21,643 nt of DNA from DATJQA01 sp038057515 (GCA_038057515.1 JBBUDB010000013.1:1-21643); one strand, 5' to 3'. Positions 1 through 8,006 are shown, numbered from the stretch's first letter. Notes: generated by a model not told the origin, from the letters alone. Program-made: numbers and translations.

Positions 1-2709
1 CTTCTTATTACCCAACACCTCCCGCCAGAGTTCTTCGGCGATGTGCGGCGCGAAGGGCGCGAGGACGAGAAGAAAACGCTTCCAAACACTTAGCGGCACG
101 GCGGATTTCGCAGCACATTCGTTTATGAATATCATCATCGCGCTCAAAGCCGTGTTGAAGGACATTGTCTCGATATCCTCCCCCGCTTTTTTTACGAGCC
201 GAGTGACGGCCGCCTCAAGGTCCTTGTCGGAGCCCCTAGCCGAGACCGATTCCGCCGTTTTCCACACCCGTTCCAAAAAGCGATAAACGCCGACAATATT
301 ACGCGTATCCCAGGCGATCGTCTGATCGAACGGCCCCATGAACATCTCGTAGAGCCGCAGGGTGTCCGCGCCATATTGCTTCACGATATCGTCCGGATTA
401 ATGACGTTCCCCTTGCTCTTGCTCATCTTCACGCCGCCTTCAGCCAAAACCATGCCGTGCGAAGTGCGCTTCCGGTACGGCTCCGGGGCGGGCACCACGC
501 CAATATCGTAGAGGAAGTGGTTCCAAAATCGCGAGTAGAGAAGATGGAGCACAGTGTGTTCCATGCCGCCGTTATACCAATCAACGGGCATGAAATACTT
601 GAGTTTCTTGGGGTCGGCGAACGCCTTTTTGTTCTTCGGGTCGGTGTAGCGCAAGAAGTACCACGAAGACCCGGCCCAGTTCGGCATGGTGTCGGTTTCG
701 CGGCGGGCTGGTCCCTTGCAGGTCGGACACTTAGTGCGCACCCATGATTCCACCGAAGCAAGCGGCGACTGGCCGTCGTCACGGGGCTCGTAGTTCTTGA
801 CCTTCGGCAAGGTGACCGGCAGATCTTTCTCCGGCACCGGCACCCAACCGCATTTCTCGCAGTTCACAAGCGGGATCGGTTCTCCCCAATAGCGCTGGCG
901 AGAGAACACCCAGTCGCGCAAGCGGTATTGCACCCTCGCCCGGCCCCGAACATCTTTCACGATCTCGGGCTTCGCCTTCTCGGAGTACATGCCGGTGAAG
1001 CGGCCCGAGTCAACAAGAATGCCCTCGCCGTCGTAGAGAACATCGGGGCCACCCACGTGGTCGGCCTCATGATCGCCCGAAGGGCCGGTCACGACTTTGC
1101 GGATTGGCAGATCGTAGGCGTGGGCGAAAGCGAAGTCGCGGGCATCATGCGCGGGCACGGCCATAATAGCGCCCGTGCCATAACCGCCAAGAACATAGTC
1201 GGCCACCCAGACGGGGATATCCTCGCCGGTCGCCGGATTCACGGCCCGCACGCCCAGAAGAGCCACGCCGGTTTTCTTTTTATCTTCGGCCGTCCGCTCC
1301 GCTTCTGATTTTGCCTTCGCGGCGGCCACATAACGCTCCACCTCACGAACGTTAGAGATGAGTGGCAAGAGATGAGAAATGAGCTGGTGTTCTGGGGCCA
1401 CCACCATGTACGTCGCGCCGAAAAGCGTGTCGGGACGGGTGGTGAAAACCGTGAGCGTGTCGAGAGAAGCCGCGAGCACCTCGGGTTCCTGATTACCGCA
1501 TATATGGGGTTCTTTCGCCGTAAAATCAACGATTCTGCCGCCAAAAACCGTCTGAAGCTTATCGGCTTCGGCCGCGGGTATATTTTTGTCGGAGGTGTCG
1601 CGCAAAATAACGACCTCACCGGCGTTCCGACGAATGGCTTCGACGTCGAATCGCCAGTCGAATGTTTTTTCGTAATTTCGACGAATGCTCTCTTCGCCGC
1701 GCTTCGAGGGCGGCGTCATGAATCCGGCGGCCAAGACCAATTTTTTTATCGGCCGCTCGAGTCGTTCGATGGCTTTCAAAGCCACGACCGAACCCAAGCT
1801 GTGGGCAACGATGACCGTCTGCTCGTCGAAGCGAACCGTTTCCTCGACGTGCGCGACCTGGCGCAAAATATCCGGCGCATCCGTCTCCGGCAGAGCCGGC
1901 ACCTGCACGGAACGCCCGCGCGCCACCAGTTCGCGCCGGAGCCACGGCAAAAAATTCTTATCGGGAGCGCCTTTGTAGCCGTGGAGCAAAACGTAGTTTG
2001 CTTTCGTTTTCACCTCGAAGTCAATCTCCGCGCCTTCGCTTCGGCCAATCCAATTCTCCTGCTGGACCTTTGCCTGCGGAATATAATCTAGCGCCCCAAG
2101 CCCTTCAAGAAGTTTGTCGGCATAGGCGGTGATACGGAGCATCCACTGCTCTTTCATGCGCTTCTCGACCGGGCCGCCACAACGATCGCAAACTCCGCCG
2201 GCCGCTTCTTCGTTCGCGAGGCCGATCTTATCCTTGGGACACCAGTTGATCGGCATGGCCGCCTTGTAGGCCAGTCCTTTTTTAAAGAATTGCAAGAACA
2301 TCCACTGCGTCCACTTGTAGTAACTCGGATCGGTGGTGTCGACCTCGCGGCTCCAATCAAAAGAAAAGCCGAGGGCCTTGAGTTGGCGCCGGAAGGTATC
2401 GGTGTTCTTTTTGGTGGCCACCTCGGGACTGACGCCGGTTCTCAGGGCATAGTTCTCCGTCGGAAGCCCGAAGGCGTCCCAGCCGATGGGATAGAGCACG
2501 TCATACCCTTGCATGCGCCGCTTGCGGCTCACAACGTCCATGGCGGTATTAGAGCGCACGTGGCCGACGTGAAGCCCCTCACCCGAGGGATACGGAAATT
2601 CAATGAGGGAGTACCACTTCTTGCCCCGGCCCTTGGCCCTAGAGATACCGGCTTTTTCCCAGGATTTCTGCCACTTGGATTCAATGCTCTTTGGGTCGTA
2701 CTTTTTCAT
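1..2709 (-). CDS. leuS: Leucyl-tRNA synthetase with an inserted serine-hydrolase domain (partial at the left edge)
   Basis: Charges tRNA-Leu with leucine in the cytoplasm. 903 codons are open without a stop from the ATG at 2709 to the window edge, so the C-terminus is missing. Class I signature HVGH is at residues 47-50 and KMSKS at 761-765. A zinc knuckle (CPKD...CDRCGG) precedes WIGRSEGAEIDFEV. The CP1 editing domain keeps its threonine-rich TTRPDTLFGATY motif and the AVPAHDARDF motif, so proofreading should work. Between EIDFEV and LDTLTVFTTRPDT, where typical LeuRS has only a few residues, lie about 182 extra residues (234-415) that read as an alpha/beta hydrolase (separate entry). Start choice: the first residues match the usual LeuRS N-terminus (YDPKSIESKWQ). 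A TATACT on the minus strand ends 6 nt before the ATG, which suggests a leaderless mRNA. The gene is divergent from the MazG-like gene. Identity is certain; the insert is the odd part. Confidence 0.97.
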   Translation of the reverse strand, partial: MKKYDPKSIESKWQKSWEKAGISRAKGRGKKWYSLIEFPYPSGEGLHVGHVRSNTAMDVVSRKRRMQGYDVLYPIGWDAFGLPTENYALRTGVSPEVATKKNTDTFRRQLKALGFSFDWSREVDTTDPSYYKWTQWMFLQFFKKGLAYKAAMPINWCPKDKIGLANEEAAGGVCDRCGGPVEKRMKEQWMLRITAYADKLLEGLGALDYIPQAKVQQENWIGRSEGAEIDFEVKTKANYVLLHGYKGAPDKNFLPWLRRELVARGRSVQVPALPETDAPDILRQVAHVEETVRFDEQTVIVAHSLGSVVALKAIERLERPIKKLVLAAGFMTPPSKRGEESIRRNYEKTFDWRFDVEAIRRNAGEVVILRDTSDKNIPAAEADKLQTVFGGRIVDFTAKEPHICGNQEPEVLAASLDTLTVFTTRPDTLFGATYMVVAPEHQLISHLLPLISNVREVERYVAAAKAKSEAERTAEDKKKTGVALLGVRAVNPATGEDIPVWVADYVLGGYGTGAIMAVPAHDARDFAFAHAYDLPIRKVVTGPSGDHEADHVGGPDVLYDGEGILVDSGRFTGMYSEKAKPEIVKDVRGRARVQYRLRDWVFSRQRYWGEPIPLVNCEKCGWVPVPEKDLPVTLPKVKNYEPRDDGQSPLASVESWVRTKCPTCKGPARRETDTMPNWAGSSWYFLRYTDPKNKKAFADPKKLKYFMPVDWYNGGMEHTVLHLLYSRFWNHFLYDIGVVPAPEPYRKRTSHGMVLAEGGVKMSKSKGNVINPDDIVKQYGADTLRLYEMFMGPFDQTIAWDTRNIVGVYRFLERVWKTAESVSARGSDKDLEAAVTRLVKKAGEDIETMSFNTALSAMMIFINECAAKSAVPLSVWKRFLLVLAPFAPHIAEELWREVLGNKK
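1465..2010 (-). other. RBBP9/YdeN-like alpha/beta serine hydrolase domain inserted in LeuRS CP1
   Basis: In-frame domain within leuS, residues about 234-415. It opens with strand-turn motif YVLLHGYKGAPDKN and FLPWLRREL, the usual start of small RBBP9/YdeN-type hydrolases. The nucleophile elbow is VIVAHSLGS with Ser304 (AxSxG instead of GxSxG). A plausible acid is Asp374 in RDTSDKNIP, and a plausible base is His402 in TAKEPHICGNQEPEV, in the right order and spacing for the family. The frame is continuous on both sides with no stop or shift, and the LeuRS editing motifs resume directly after it. The family hydrolyses esters or related bonds, but its substrates are poorly known. A role in clearing mischarged or otherwise modified aminoacyl-tRNA esters is only a guess. 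A purely structural insertion is the alternative. Confidence 0.88.
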
Positions 2710-2715
2710 GGCTGG

Positions 2716-2723
2716 AGTATAAT
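2716..2723. promoter_or_regulatory. Overlapping divergent -10 boxes between leuS and the MazG-like gene
   Basis: On the plus strand TATAAT lies at 2718-2723, a perfect -10 about 47 nt before the ATG at 2771. On the minus strand TATACT occupies 2721-2716 and ends 6 nt before the leuS ATG, so leuS transcription would begin at or next to its start codon. The two hexamers share bases. No good -35 is visible for either (TTGGGT at 2691-2696 is 21 nt from the plus -10). Confidence 0.5.
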
Positions 2724-2770
2724 TAGCACGTAAGTCCTATTCTAGCCCAAAAAAGCGCGAAAACAAAAAT

Positions 2771-3073
2771 ATGCGTTACGACAAGCTTGTTCGAGACAAG
2801 ATTCCCGAGGTCATCAGGGCCCGGGGCGGCCAGCCGGTTACCCACATTGCCGATTCGGAAGAATACATCCAAAAACTCCGCGAAAAGCTCGAGGAGGAGG
2901 TCGCTGAGTTCATTAGAAATAACGATTCCGAGGAGCTTGCCGACATCATCGAGGTCGTCTACGCCATGGGCAAAGAAAGAGGCCTCTCGCCGGAAGACCT
3001 TGAATCAATGCGCAAAAGAGAGGCCGAGGAGCGCGGCGACTTCAAGGAGCGGATTATTTTAGAGGAATCTTAA
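2771..3073 (+). CDS. MazG-like predicted house-cleaning NTP pyrophosphohydrolase
   Basis: 100-aa protein resembling the predicted phosphoribosyl-ATP pyrophosphohydrolase-like/MazG-like family (COG4997 type). It opens YDKLVRDKIPEVI, continues EEYIQKLREKLEEEVAEF, then EELADIIEVVYA, and ends FKERIILEES. The acidic EExxE and ELADxxE groups are the metal-binding helices expected for hydrolysis of NTPs to NMP and pyrophosphate. The family is thought to remove non-canonical nucleotides; the substrate here cannot be read from sequence. No Shine-Dalgarno site precedes the ATG (the leader is A-rich). The 3' end overlaps the tatD 3' end by 20 nt tail to tail. Length is full for the family. Confidence 0.85.
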   Translation: MRYDKLVRDKIPEVIRARGGQPVTHIADSEEYIQKLREKLEEEVAEFIRNNDSEELADIIEVVYAMGKERGLSPEDLESMRKREAEERGDFKERIILEES

Positions 3074-3893
3074 AAATTCGGCGGACGTTTCCCATGATTC
3101 GCTCCGAAAGCGCCTCTTCGGTCGTGCCCCGAAGCTCGGCGAGTTTGCGGACGACCGAAATCACATAGGCAGGTTCGTTGCGCTTGCCCCGGCAGGGTGC
3201 GGGCGCGACATAAGGCGCGTCCGTTTCGGAAAGAATGCGTTCGGCCGGAATGATCCTCACCGCCTCGTCATAACCCCGAACGAAGGTCACCACGCCGCCG
3301 AAGGTAAAACTAAAACCGAGGTCAAGGAGCGCCCGGGCATGTTCCGGCGTCCCGGTGAAAAAATGAATGACGCCCGGCTCGGAGAGAAGATGGGAGCGCT
3401 CCGCCCGAAGGATGGCGATAAGATCATCGAAGGCGTCTCGGCAGTGGACCATCAAGGGCTTCCCGACTTCTTCTGCTAAGCGAATCTGGAGCGCGAAGAC
3501 CTCGAGCTGTTTCGCCTTCGTCTCTTCGCTCAAACGATAGTAGTCCAAGCCGCACTCCCCGATTGCCACCGTCTTCGGATCAAGGGCGAGCGCTTTATAT
3601 TTTTCATAGTCGAAAATTTCCCCGCGAGAAGTAAATGCCTTAGCCGCTTCGCCGCCGCCCAACTCCTTGGCATCGTGATACGACGCTTCGGTGTGGGTCG
3701 GGTGAAGTCCCACGGCCGCCCAGACGCTCTCCGGAAATTCGCGGGCCACCCGCACCGCCGCCGCCGAGGTATCGGATTGCGTGCCAACGGTTATCATTCC
3801 GACGCCCGCGTCCTTCGCGCGCGCGATCGCCTCGCGGTAATCGTCGTGGAACGCATGAAAGTGAACATGTGTATGAGCGTCGAAATAGCGCAT
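3054..3893 (-). CDS. tatD: TatD-family metal-dependent deoxyribonuclease
   Basis: 279-aa TIM-barrel hydrolase. Metal ligands are all visible: His7 and His9 in FDAHTHVH, Glu113 in AIGECGLDYY, His150 in MVHCRDAFDD, His177 in VIHFFTGT and Asp225 in LSETDAPY. The late GKRNEPAYV motif is also typical of TatD. The family has 3'-exonuclease activity on DNA (and RNA) and is linked to DNA repair and turnover. It is full length. The start at 3893 gives the canonical N-terminus (MRYFDAHTH). No Shine-Dalgarno site is present. A short heptad repeat starts 3 nt upstream. The relation to metG on the other side of the N gap is unknown because the gap size is unknown. Confidence 0.95.
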   Translation of the reverse strand: MRYFDAHTHVHFHAFHDDYREAIARAKDAGVGMITVGTQSDTSAAAVRVAREFPESVWAAVGLHPTHTEASYHDAKELGGGEAAKAFTSRGEIFDYEKYKALALDPKTVAIGECGLDYYRLSEETKAKQLEVFALQIRLAEEVGKPLMVHCRDAFDDLIAILRAERSHLLSEPGVIHFFTGTPEHARALLDLGFSFTFGGVVTFVRGYDEAVRIIPAERILSETDAPYVAPAPCRGKRNEPAYVISVVRKLAELRGTTEEALSERIMGNVRRIFKIPLK

Positions 3894-3895
3894 GG

Positions 3896-3923
3896 GTCAA
3901 GTATTAAGTGTTACATTTCAAGC
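3896..3923. repeat. Degenerate period-7 repeat upstream of tatD
   Basis: Four consecutive 7-mers on the plus strand: GTCAAGT, ATTAAGT, GTTACAT, TTCAAGC (rough consensus NTYAAGT). They begin 3 nt from the tatD start codon. The match is degenerate; the case rests on the same layout being seen at three other loci. Confidence 0.5.
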
Positions 3924-3956
3924 TCCACGACCAAATAGCGGGTAGAAAATGACCGC

Positions 3957-4056
3957 NNNNNNNNNNNNNNNNNNNNNNNNNNNNNNNNNNNNNNNNNNNN
4001 NNNNNNNNNNNNNNNNNNNNNNNNNNNNNNNNNNNNNNNNNNNNNNNNNNNNNNNN
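3957..4056. other. Assembly gap of 100 N
   Basis: Exactly 100 undetermined bases, the conventional placeholder for a scaffold join of unknown size. It falls between the 3' end of metG (stop at 4066-4068) and the 5' side of tatD. One or more genes could be missing here. Reading frames that cross it are meaningless. Confidence 0.99.
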
Positions 4057-4065
4057 TACGAATCA

Positions 4066-5511
4066 TCACTTCCGAGGGAAGAGCGGGGTCGCGAACGACT
4101 TGTGCGCTTGGATCGCCTCTTCGATTCTTTTGGCCGCTTCGGGGAGAAACGGCTTCAGGGAAATCGCTTTGTACCACAACTGCGTGACAAGTTCTTTGAT
4201 CTCCTCCACGCCTTTTGCGGGGTCGCTCTTCACGAGCTTAAACGGTTCTTTCTCTTGAACGCGGCGGTCAAGTCCCTCAAGTCCGTTCCAGATAGCATCC
4301 ATGGCCGTTTTGATTCCGGCTTGGTCGCTCACCTCTTCGAGAACTTCCCCGGGCGCCGTCAAATCCGGCCAGGCATCATTCGCTTCGGCCATCTTGAGGA
4401 TGCGGCTCGCAAGATTGCCCAGGCCGTTTGCCAGATTGGCGTTATAAATTTCTTTAAATTTTTCCGGAGTGAAGTCGCTGTCCTCGAAAGCGTTCGCCTC
4501 GCGCGCCACCCAAAACCGGAGGGCATCCGCGCCGTATTCGGCGACGAGCGCGACCGGGTCGATGACGCGACCGGCGCTCTTCGACATCTTGGCGCCGCCA
4601 ATTGTAATAAAACCGTTCACCAAAATCTTCCGCGAGGTCGGGAGTCCCGCCGAGATAAGCATCGCCTGCCACATGGCCGCCTGCTGGCGGAGGTTGTCCT
4701 TGCCCGCGATCTGAACGGCCTGGGGAGCTTCTTTCGTACCCCAAAATTCCTCAAACTTAGATGGCTTGCCCTCCTTCGCCAAGGCTACGGAGGGCCAGCC
4801 AAGCGTCGAAACGTAGTTCACGAGCGCGTCGAACCAGACGTACATCACCTGGGTCTCGTCTTCGGGCACGGGCACGCCCCAGGGCATTTTGGCTTTGAGA
4901 CGAGAAATGCTGAAATCACGAAGGCCGGCGGAGACGAATTGCTTGATCTCCTCTTGCCGAAACGCCGGCACAACGAAATCCGGGTACCGCTCATAAAGCC
5001 CGAGGAGCGGCTCTTGATACTTTGAAAAACGGAAGAAGTAGTTCTCTTCTTTTATTAACTCTATTTCACGACTCGGATGAATGGAGCACCGACCGGCCAC
5101 GAGTTCGGAGTCGGTCTTCTCGAGCTCGCAACCAACGCAGTACTTCACCTCGTAATTTTTTTTGTAAATATCGCCCTTCGCGGCACAGCGCCGCCAAAAC
5201 TCTTGCGCCGCCGCCAAGTGATGCGGATCGGTCGTTCGAATAAAGGTTGGATGGTCGAGATTCAAAAGGCGCTCCAGGTCGCGGAATTTCGCGGCGTGCT
5301 CGTCCGCGTAGATCCGTGGGTCCTTGCCCGCCTCAAGCGCATTTTGATAGATCTTCAGACCGTGCTCGTCGGTGCCGGTGTTGAAAAAAACCTCGTGGCC
5401 GAGAGCGCGCCAAGCGCGTACCAGAATATCCGCTCGAATGATCTCAAGCGCGAAACCGATATGCGGCGCGGCATTCACGTAGGGCAGTGTGGTCGTAAGA
5501 TACCTTTTCAT
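4066..5511 (-). CDS. metG: Methionyl-tRNA synthetase
   Basis: 481-aa class I synthetase that charges tRNA-Met. The N-terminus YLTTTLPYVNAAPHIGF holds the HIGH-type motif as HIGF at residues 17-20. A zinc knuckle follows with Cys125, Cys128, Cys142 and His145 (CVGC...RCSIH). The KMSKS loop (GAKMSKSAGRVIDP) is at 308-312, then an alpha-helical anticodon-binding domain to the end. There is no C-terminal tRNA-binding (Trbp111-like) domain, so this is the short form. GKDNLRQQAAMWQAML stands where many MetRS have GKDxxxFHxxxWPAML; I take this as a lineage variant. The ATG lies 3 nt after the TAG of the upstream permease gene, so the two are co-transcribed. Stop is TGA. Confidence 0.96.
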   Translation of the reverse strand: MKRYLTTTLPYVNAAPHIGFALEIIRADILVRAWRALGHEVFFNTGTDEHGLKIYQNALEAGKDPRIYADEHAAKFRDLERLLNLDHPTFIRTTDPHHLAAAQEFWRRCAAKGDIYKKNYEVKYCVGCELEKTDSELVAGRCSIHPSREIELIKEENYFFRFSKYQEPLLGLYERYPDFVVPAFRQEEIKQFVSAGLRDFSISRLKAKMPWGVPVPEDETQVMYVWFDALVNYVSTLGWPSVALAKEGKPSKFEEFWGTKEAPQAVQIAGKDNLRQQAAMWQAMLISAGLPTSRKILVNGFITIGGAKMSKSAGRVIDPVALVAEYGADALRFWVAREANAFEDSDFTPEKFKEIYNANLANGLGNLASRILKMAEANDAWPDLTAPGEVLEEVSDQAGIKTAMDAIWNGLEGLDRRVQEKEPFKLVKSDPAKGVEEIKELVTQLWYKAISLKPFLPEAAKRIEEAIQAHKSFATPLFPRK

Positions 5512-5514
5512 CTT

Positions 5515-6540
5515 CTAAAGAGCGGCGACGGCGGGCATCTTCTTCCGATCGGACCAATTTTCGATTATCTCCTGGAAGACGACTGCCGAAGGCACCGCGA
5601 TCAAGATCCCCAGAAAGCCGCCGATTTCGGCGCCCATAAGGAGAGCGATGATGACAACGACCGGATGCAACCCCACGTTTCGACCGATCAGTATCGGCAC
5701 GAGAAGATGGCTTTCGATCTGGTGGATGAGAACGAAAACGATGAGCGTCGTCACGGCAAGCTCCGGAGAGCTGGTCAAGGCCGAGAGCACCGAGGCCGAT
5801 CCGGCAAGAATGGGACCGACAAATGGCACGAGCTCAAAGACGCCGGTAAGAAACGCCAAGATGAAAGCATAGCGAACGCCCAGGATGAGGAGCGCCGCAA
5901 GCACGAGGCCGCCCATGATAAGCGACAGGAGAAGCTGACTTTGGAACCAAAAACCGATGCGGCGGATCGAGCGTTCGTAAACGCGGATGGCGGTGGATTC
6001 GTAATCGGCAGGCATGATGGCCAGGATGAATCGCTCGACGCCGTTCCGGCTCAAACTCAAATAGAACGAGCTGATGAGAACCGAGATGCCCAAGGCGACG
6101 CTTCCCACGATGTCGGAAAATGCCCCGAGCGGCGAAGCGCCGCCCGAGAAAAATTGCGCGGAAATCCGGTTAACGAAAGCCGAAAGCGACTGCGTTGTTT
6201 TCGGCGTGATAAACTGGCCCCACACCGGGCTCGCGCCGAGTTTCTCGATCTTCGCGAAGATGTTATTCAAATCGACGATAACGAGAGGAACGACCGTGTA
6301 GATGATGGCGATGGCGACGAGGGCGCCCGTCAAAAATATCAAAATGACGCCGATCGTGCGCGGTATCCCCCGGCGCTCCAGGAAACTCACGATAAATTCC
6401 AAACCCGAAGAAATGACGATGGCGAGAAACAAGCCGAGGAGGATCCTCCGGCCGTAGAACATGAGGGTGACCAGGGTGACGAAAAAAAGAATCCGCCAAA
6501 GGGTGACCCAGGAAATATCGTAAGTTCGTTTCTCCGCCAT
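5515..6540 (-). CDS. AI-2E-family (PerM/TqsA-like) membrane transporter
   Basis: 341-aa polytopic protein from the ATG at 6540 (MAEKRTYDISW). An in-frame ATG at 6603 would add a 21-residue polar stretch; I prefer 6540 because the first membrane segments follow directly (ILFFVTLVTLMFYGRRILLGLFLAIVISSGLEFI). The order of hydrophobic segments, the amphipathic central part (VERFILAIMPADYESTAIRVYERSIRRIGFWFQSQ) and the late VGLHPVVVIIALLMGAEIGGFLGILIAVPSAVV motif are typical of AI-2E transporter/PerM proteins. Members export small molecules or ions; the substrate here is unknown. A weak -10 (TACACT, minus strand, 6580-6575) could give a leader of roughly 30 nt. It heads the permease-metG unit. Confidence 0.88.
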   Translation of the reverse strand: MAEKRTYDISWVTLWRILFFVTLVTLMFYGRRILLGLFLAIVISSGLEFIVSFLERRGIPRTIGVILIFLTGALVAIAIIYTVVPLVIVDLNNIFAKIEKLGASPVWGQFITPKTTQSLSAFVNRISAQFFSGGASPLGAFSDIVGSVALGISVLISSFYLSLSRNGVERFILAIMPADYESTAIRVYERSIRRIGFWFQSQLLLSLIMGGLVLAALLILGVRYAFILAFLTGVFELVPFVGPILAGSASVLSALTSSPELAVTTLIVFVLIHQIESHLLVPILIGRNVGLHPVVVIIALLMGAEIGGFLGILIAVPSAVVFQEIIENWSDRKKMPAVAAL

Positions 6541-6594
6541 AGGACCAATTTTTAACTGAGGGTTTATTTCCTTCAGTGTATCGCCGACCGGGCC

Positions 6595-6710
6595 GGAAGG
6601 CAACGCCCGGCACTACAACCGCACCGCATGTGTAACAGCCATAATTACACCGTGAACACCGAGAATGCTCGGATACGAACCGCGTGGTTGTGGTACCGGG
6701 CAACGCTTCC
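6595..6710. other. Large imperfect inverted repeat with two internal hairpins (possible structured RNA)
   Basis: Between the M16 peptidase and permease genes. Outer stem GGAAG (6595-6599) pairs with CTTCC (6706-6710). A near-symmetric internal loop follows, with CAACG on both sides. Next CCCGG (6606-6610) pairs with CCGGG (6696-6700), one mismatch, then an 11-bp stem ACTACAACCGC (6612-6622) with GTGGTTGTGGT (6684-6694) containing two G-U wobbles if read as plus-strand RNA. Inside are two small hairpins: GTGTAA/TTACAC (6630-6650) and CCGAG/CTCGG (6659-6672). No T-run follows, so it is not a simple terminator. No known RNA family recognised. Confidence 0.5.
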
Positions 6711-6740
6711 CCTGGGGGATGGATGACCGTGGCCGACGGG

Positions 6741-8006
6741 TTAGAAGTGAAGCGCGCGCCGGAAGGAGTCGTCCTTGGCGTAGGGGCCGATGACGGCGAA
6801 ATTAAGGCGACGGTCGGTAAATAGGGCCCGGGCCACGGCCCTGATTTCCTCGGCCGTCACGGCCTTAAGATCGCGAATGACCTCATTCGGCTCCTTGAGC
6901 TTCTTTGTAAGAATCTCCTGGCCGCCGTAAAATCCGGCGATTTCATCCGATGTCTCAAGCCCAAGAACCATCTTCCCGATCATGTGGTCCTTGGTCTTTC
7001 GGAGTTCTTGGGGCGGCACGAGGTCCTTGGTAAGTCGGCGAAGCTCTTCGATGATGACGCCCATAACCTCGACAATGCGATTGCGGTCGACGCCCGCCGA
7101 AACAGTAAAGGCGCCGTGATCGAGAAGCAGTTCCGCCCCCGCGCCGATATAGTAGGCCGCGCCCAGGTCTTCGCGGACCCGGTGGAAAAGCCGCGAGCTC
7201 ATTCCCCCGCCCACGATGTCCGAGAGTGTCTGGAGCGCGTGGCGGCGCTTGTCGAAAATATCGAAAGCGCGGACGCCGAGCACGAGATGGCTCTGGTCGG
7301 ACTTTTTGAACTTCACCGCTACCTGCGGCTTTGTTTGGCGCTCTTCCGTTTTTGGCTTCGCCCTCCGTCGCGCCCAAGGCAAATGGCCAAAGCGCTCGCG
7401 CACGGCCGCGACGACATCGCGCTCGCGAAAATGCCCGGAAACAACAACCACCGTGTTCGGCGGCGTATATCGGTCCCTACGATAGGAAAGAAAATCCTCC
7501 TGGGTGAGCTTGCGGATAATTTCTTTCCGGCCGCCAACGTCCCAACCCGCCGGCTGGTCGCCGTAAAGCAGTTTACTCCAGACGTTGTGAACGTCATCGG
7601 TGGGCGTGTCTTCATACGTATTAAGCTCCTCGATGATGACGCCGCGCTCTTTGTCTATTTCCTTCGGATCGAAGATCGGGTTCAAGTACAAGTCGGAGAT
7701 GATGTCGATGATTTGCGCGAGTTTATGGCTCTCCGCCTTGGCCCAGTAGCCGGTGTACTCCTGGCTCGTGAAGGCGTTGTTCGCCGCGCCGAGCGAGGCC
7801 AGCTCGTTCGCGATCACCGCGTGCGTCGGGCGCCGCACCGTGCCCTTGAAACACATATGTTCCAAAAAGTGCGAGAGGCCGCTCGTGCGTTTTGTTTCAT
7901 ACTCCGAACCGGCCTCGACGAGCACGAGGACGGTCGAGGCGAGCGCCTTCGGCCGGGGAGCCAAGAGAAGACGCAGGCCGTTCGGAAAAACAATTTTTTT
8001 AACCAT
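6741..8006 (-). CDS. M16-family zinc peptidase (insulinase/processing-peptidase type)
   Basis: 421-aa single-chain M16 protein, the usual length of the bacterial PqqL/YmxG-like form. The inverted zinc motif HFLEH is at residues 46-50 with the third ligand in VIIEELNTYEDTP (Glu126/127), so it should be catalytically active. The C-terminal half has the second M16 domain (DIVGGGMSSRLFHRVREDLGAAYYIGA), including the Arg and Tyr typical of the substrate-binding side. No signal peptide is seen, so action is cytoplasmic or membrane-associated; peptide substrates are unknown. The gene follows the lytic transglycosylase gene by 49 nt that contain ACTAGT repeats. No Shine-Dalgarno site; eight C residues directly precede the ATG on the coding strand. 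Confidence 0.94.
   Translation of the reverse strand: MVKKIVFPNGLRLLLAPRPKALASTVLVLVEAGSEYETKRTSGLSHFLEHMCFKGTVRRPTHAVIANELASLGAANNAFTSQEYTGYWAKAESHKLAQIIDIISDLYLNPIFDPKEIDKERGVIIEELNTYEDTPTDDVHNVWSKLLYGDQPAGWDVGGRKEIIRKLTQEDFLSYRRDRYTPPNTVVVVSGHFRERDVVAAVRERFGHLPWARRRAKPKTEERQTKPQVAVKFKKSDQSHLVLGVRAFDIFDKRRHALQTLSDIVGGGMSSRLFHRVREDLGAAYYIGAGAELLLDHGAFTVSAGVDRNRIVEVMGVIIEELRRLTKDLVPPQELRKTKDHMIGKMVLGLETSDEIAGFYGGQEILTKKLKEPNEVIRDLKAVTAEEIRAVARALFTDRRLNFAVIGPYAKDDSFRRALHF

Noticed and set aside
1616..1945. A minus-strand open frame inside the leuS hydrolase insert
   Set aside because: It is in another frame; the leuS frame gives the coherent hydrolase fold and is open throughout.
4066..4068. 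TGA read as glycine (Gracilibacteria-type code)
   Set aside because: TGA falls at natural ends of metG, the kinase gene and the 210-aa protein gene, and no conserved glycine position in the genes uses TGA.
3911..5025. Open frames that cross the N run
   Set aside because: The gap is of unknown length, so any frame across it is artificial.
5077..6555. A 492-codon open frame on the plus strand opposite metG and the permease gene
   Set aside because: Its product is a charged, low-complexity sequence typical of an antisense shadow in G+C-rich DNA; the minus strand encodes clear MetRS and permease.
6671..6690. GGTTCGTATCC on the minus strand, resembling a tRNA T-loop
   Set aside because: The flanking bases do not form a T stem and no acceptor, D or anticodon stems can be built around it.
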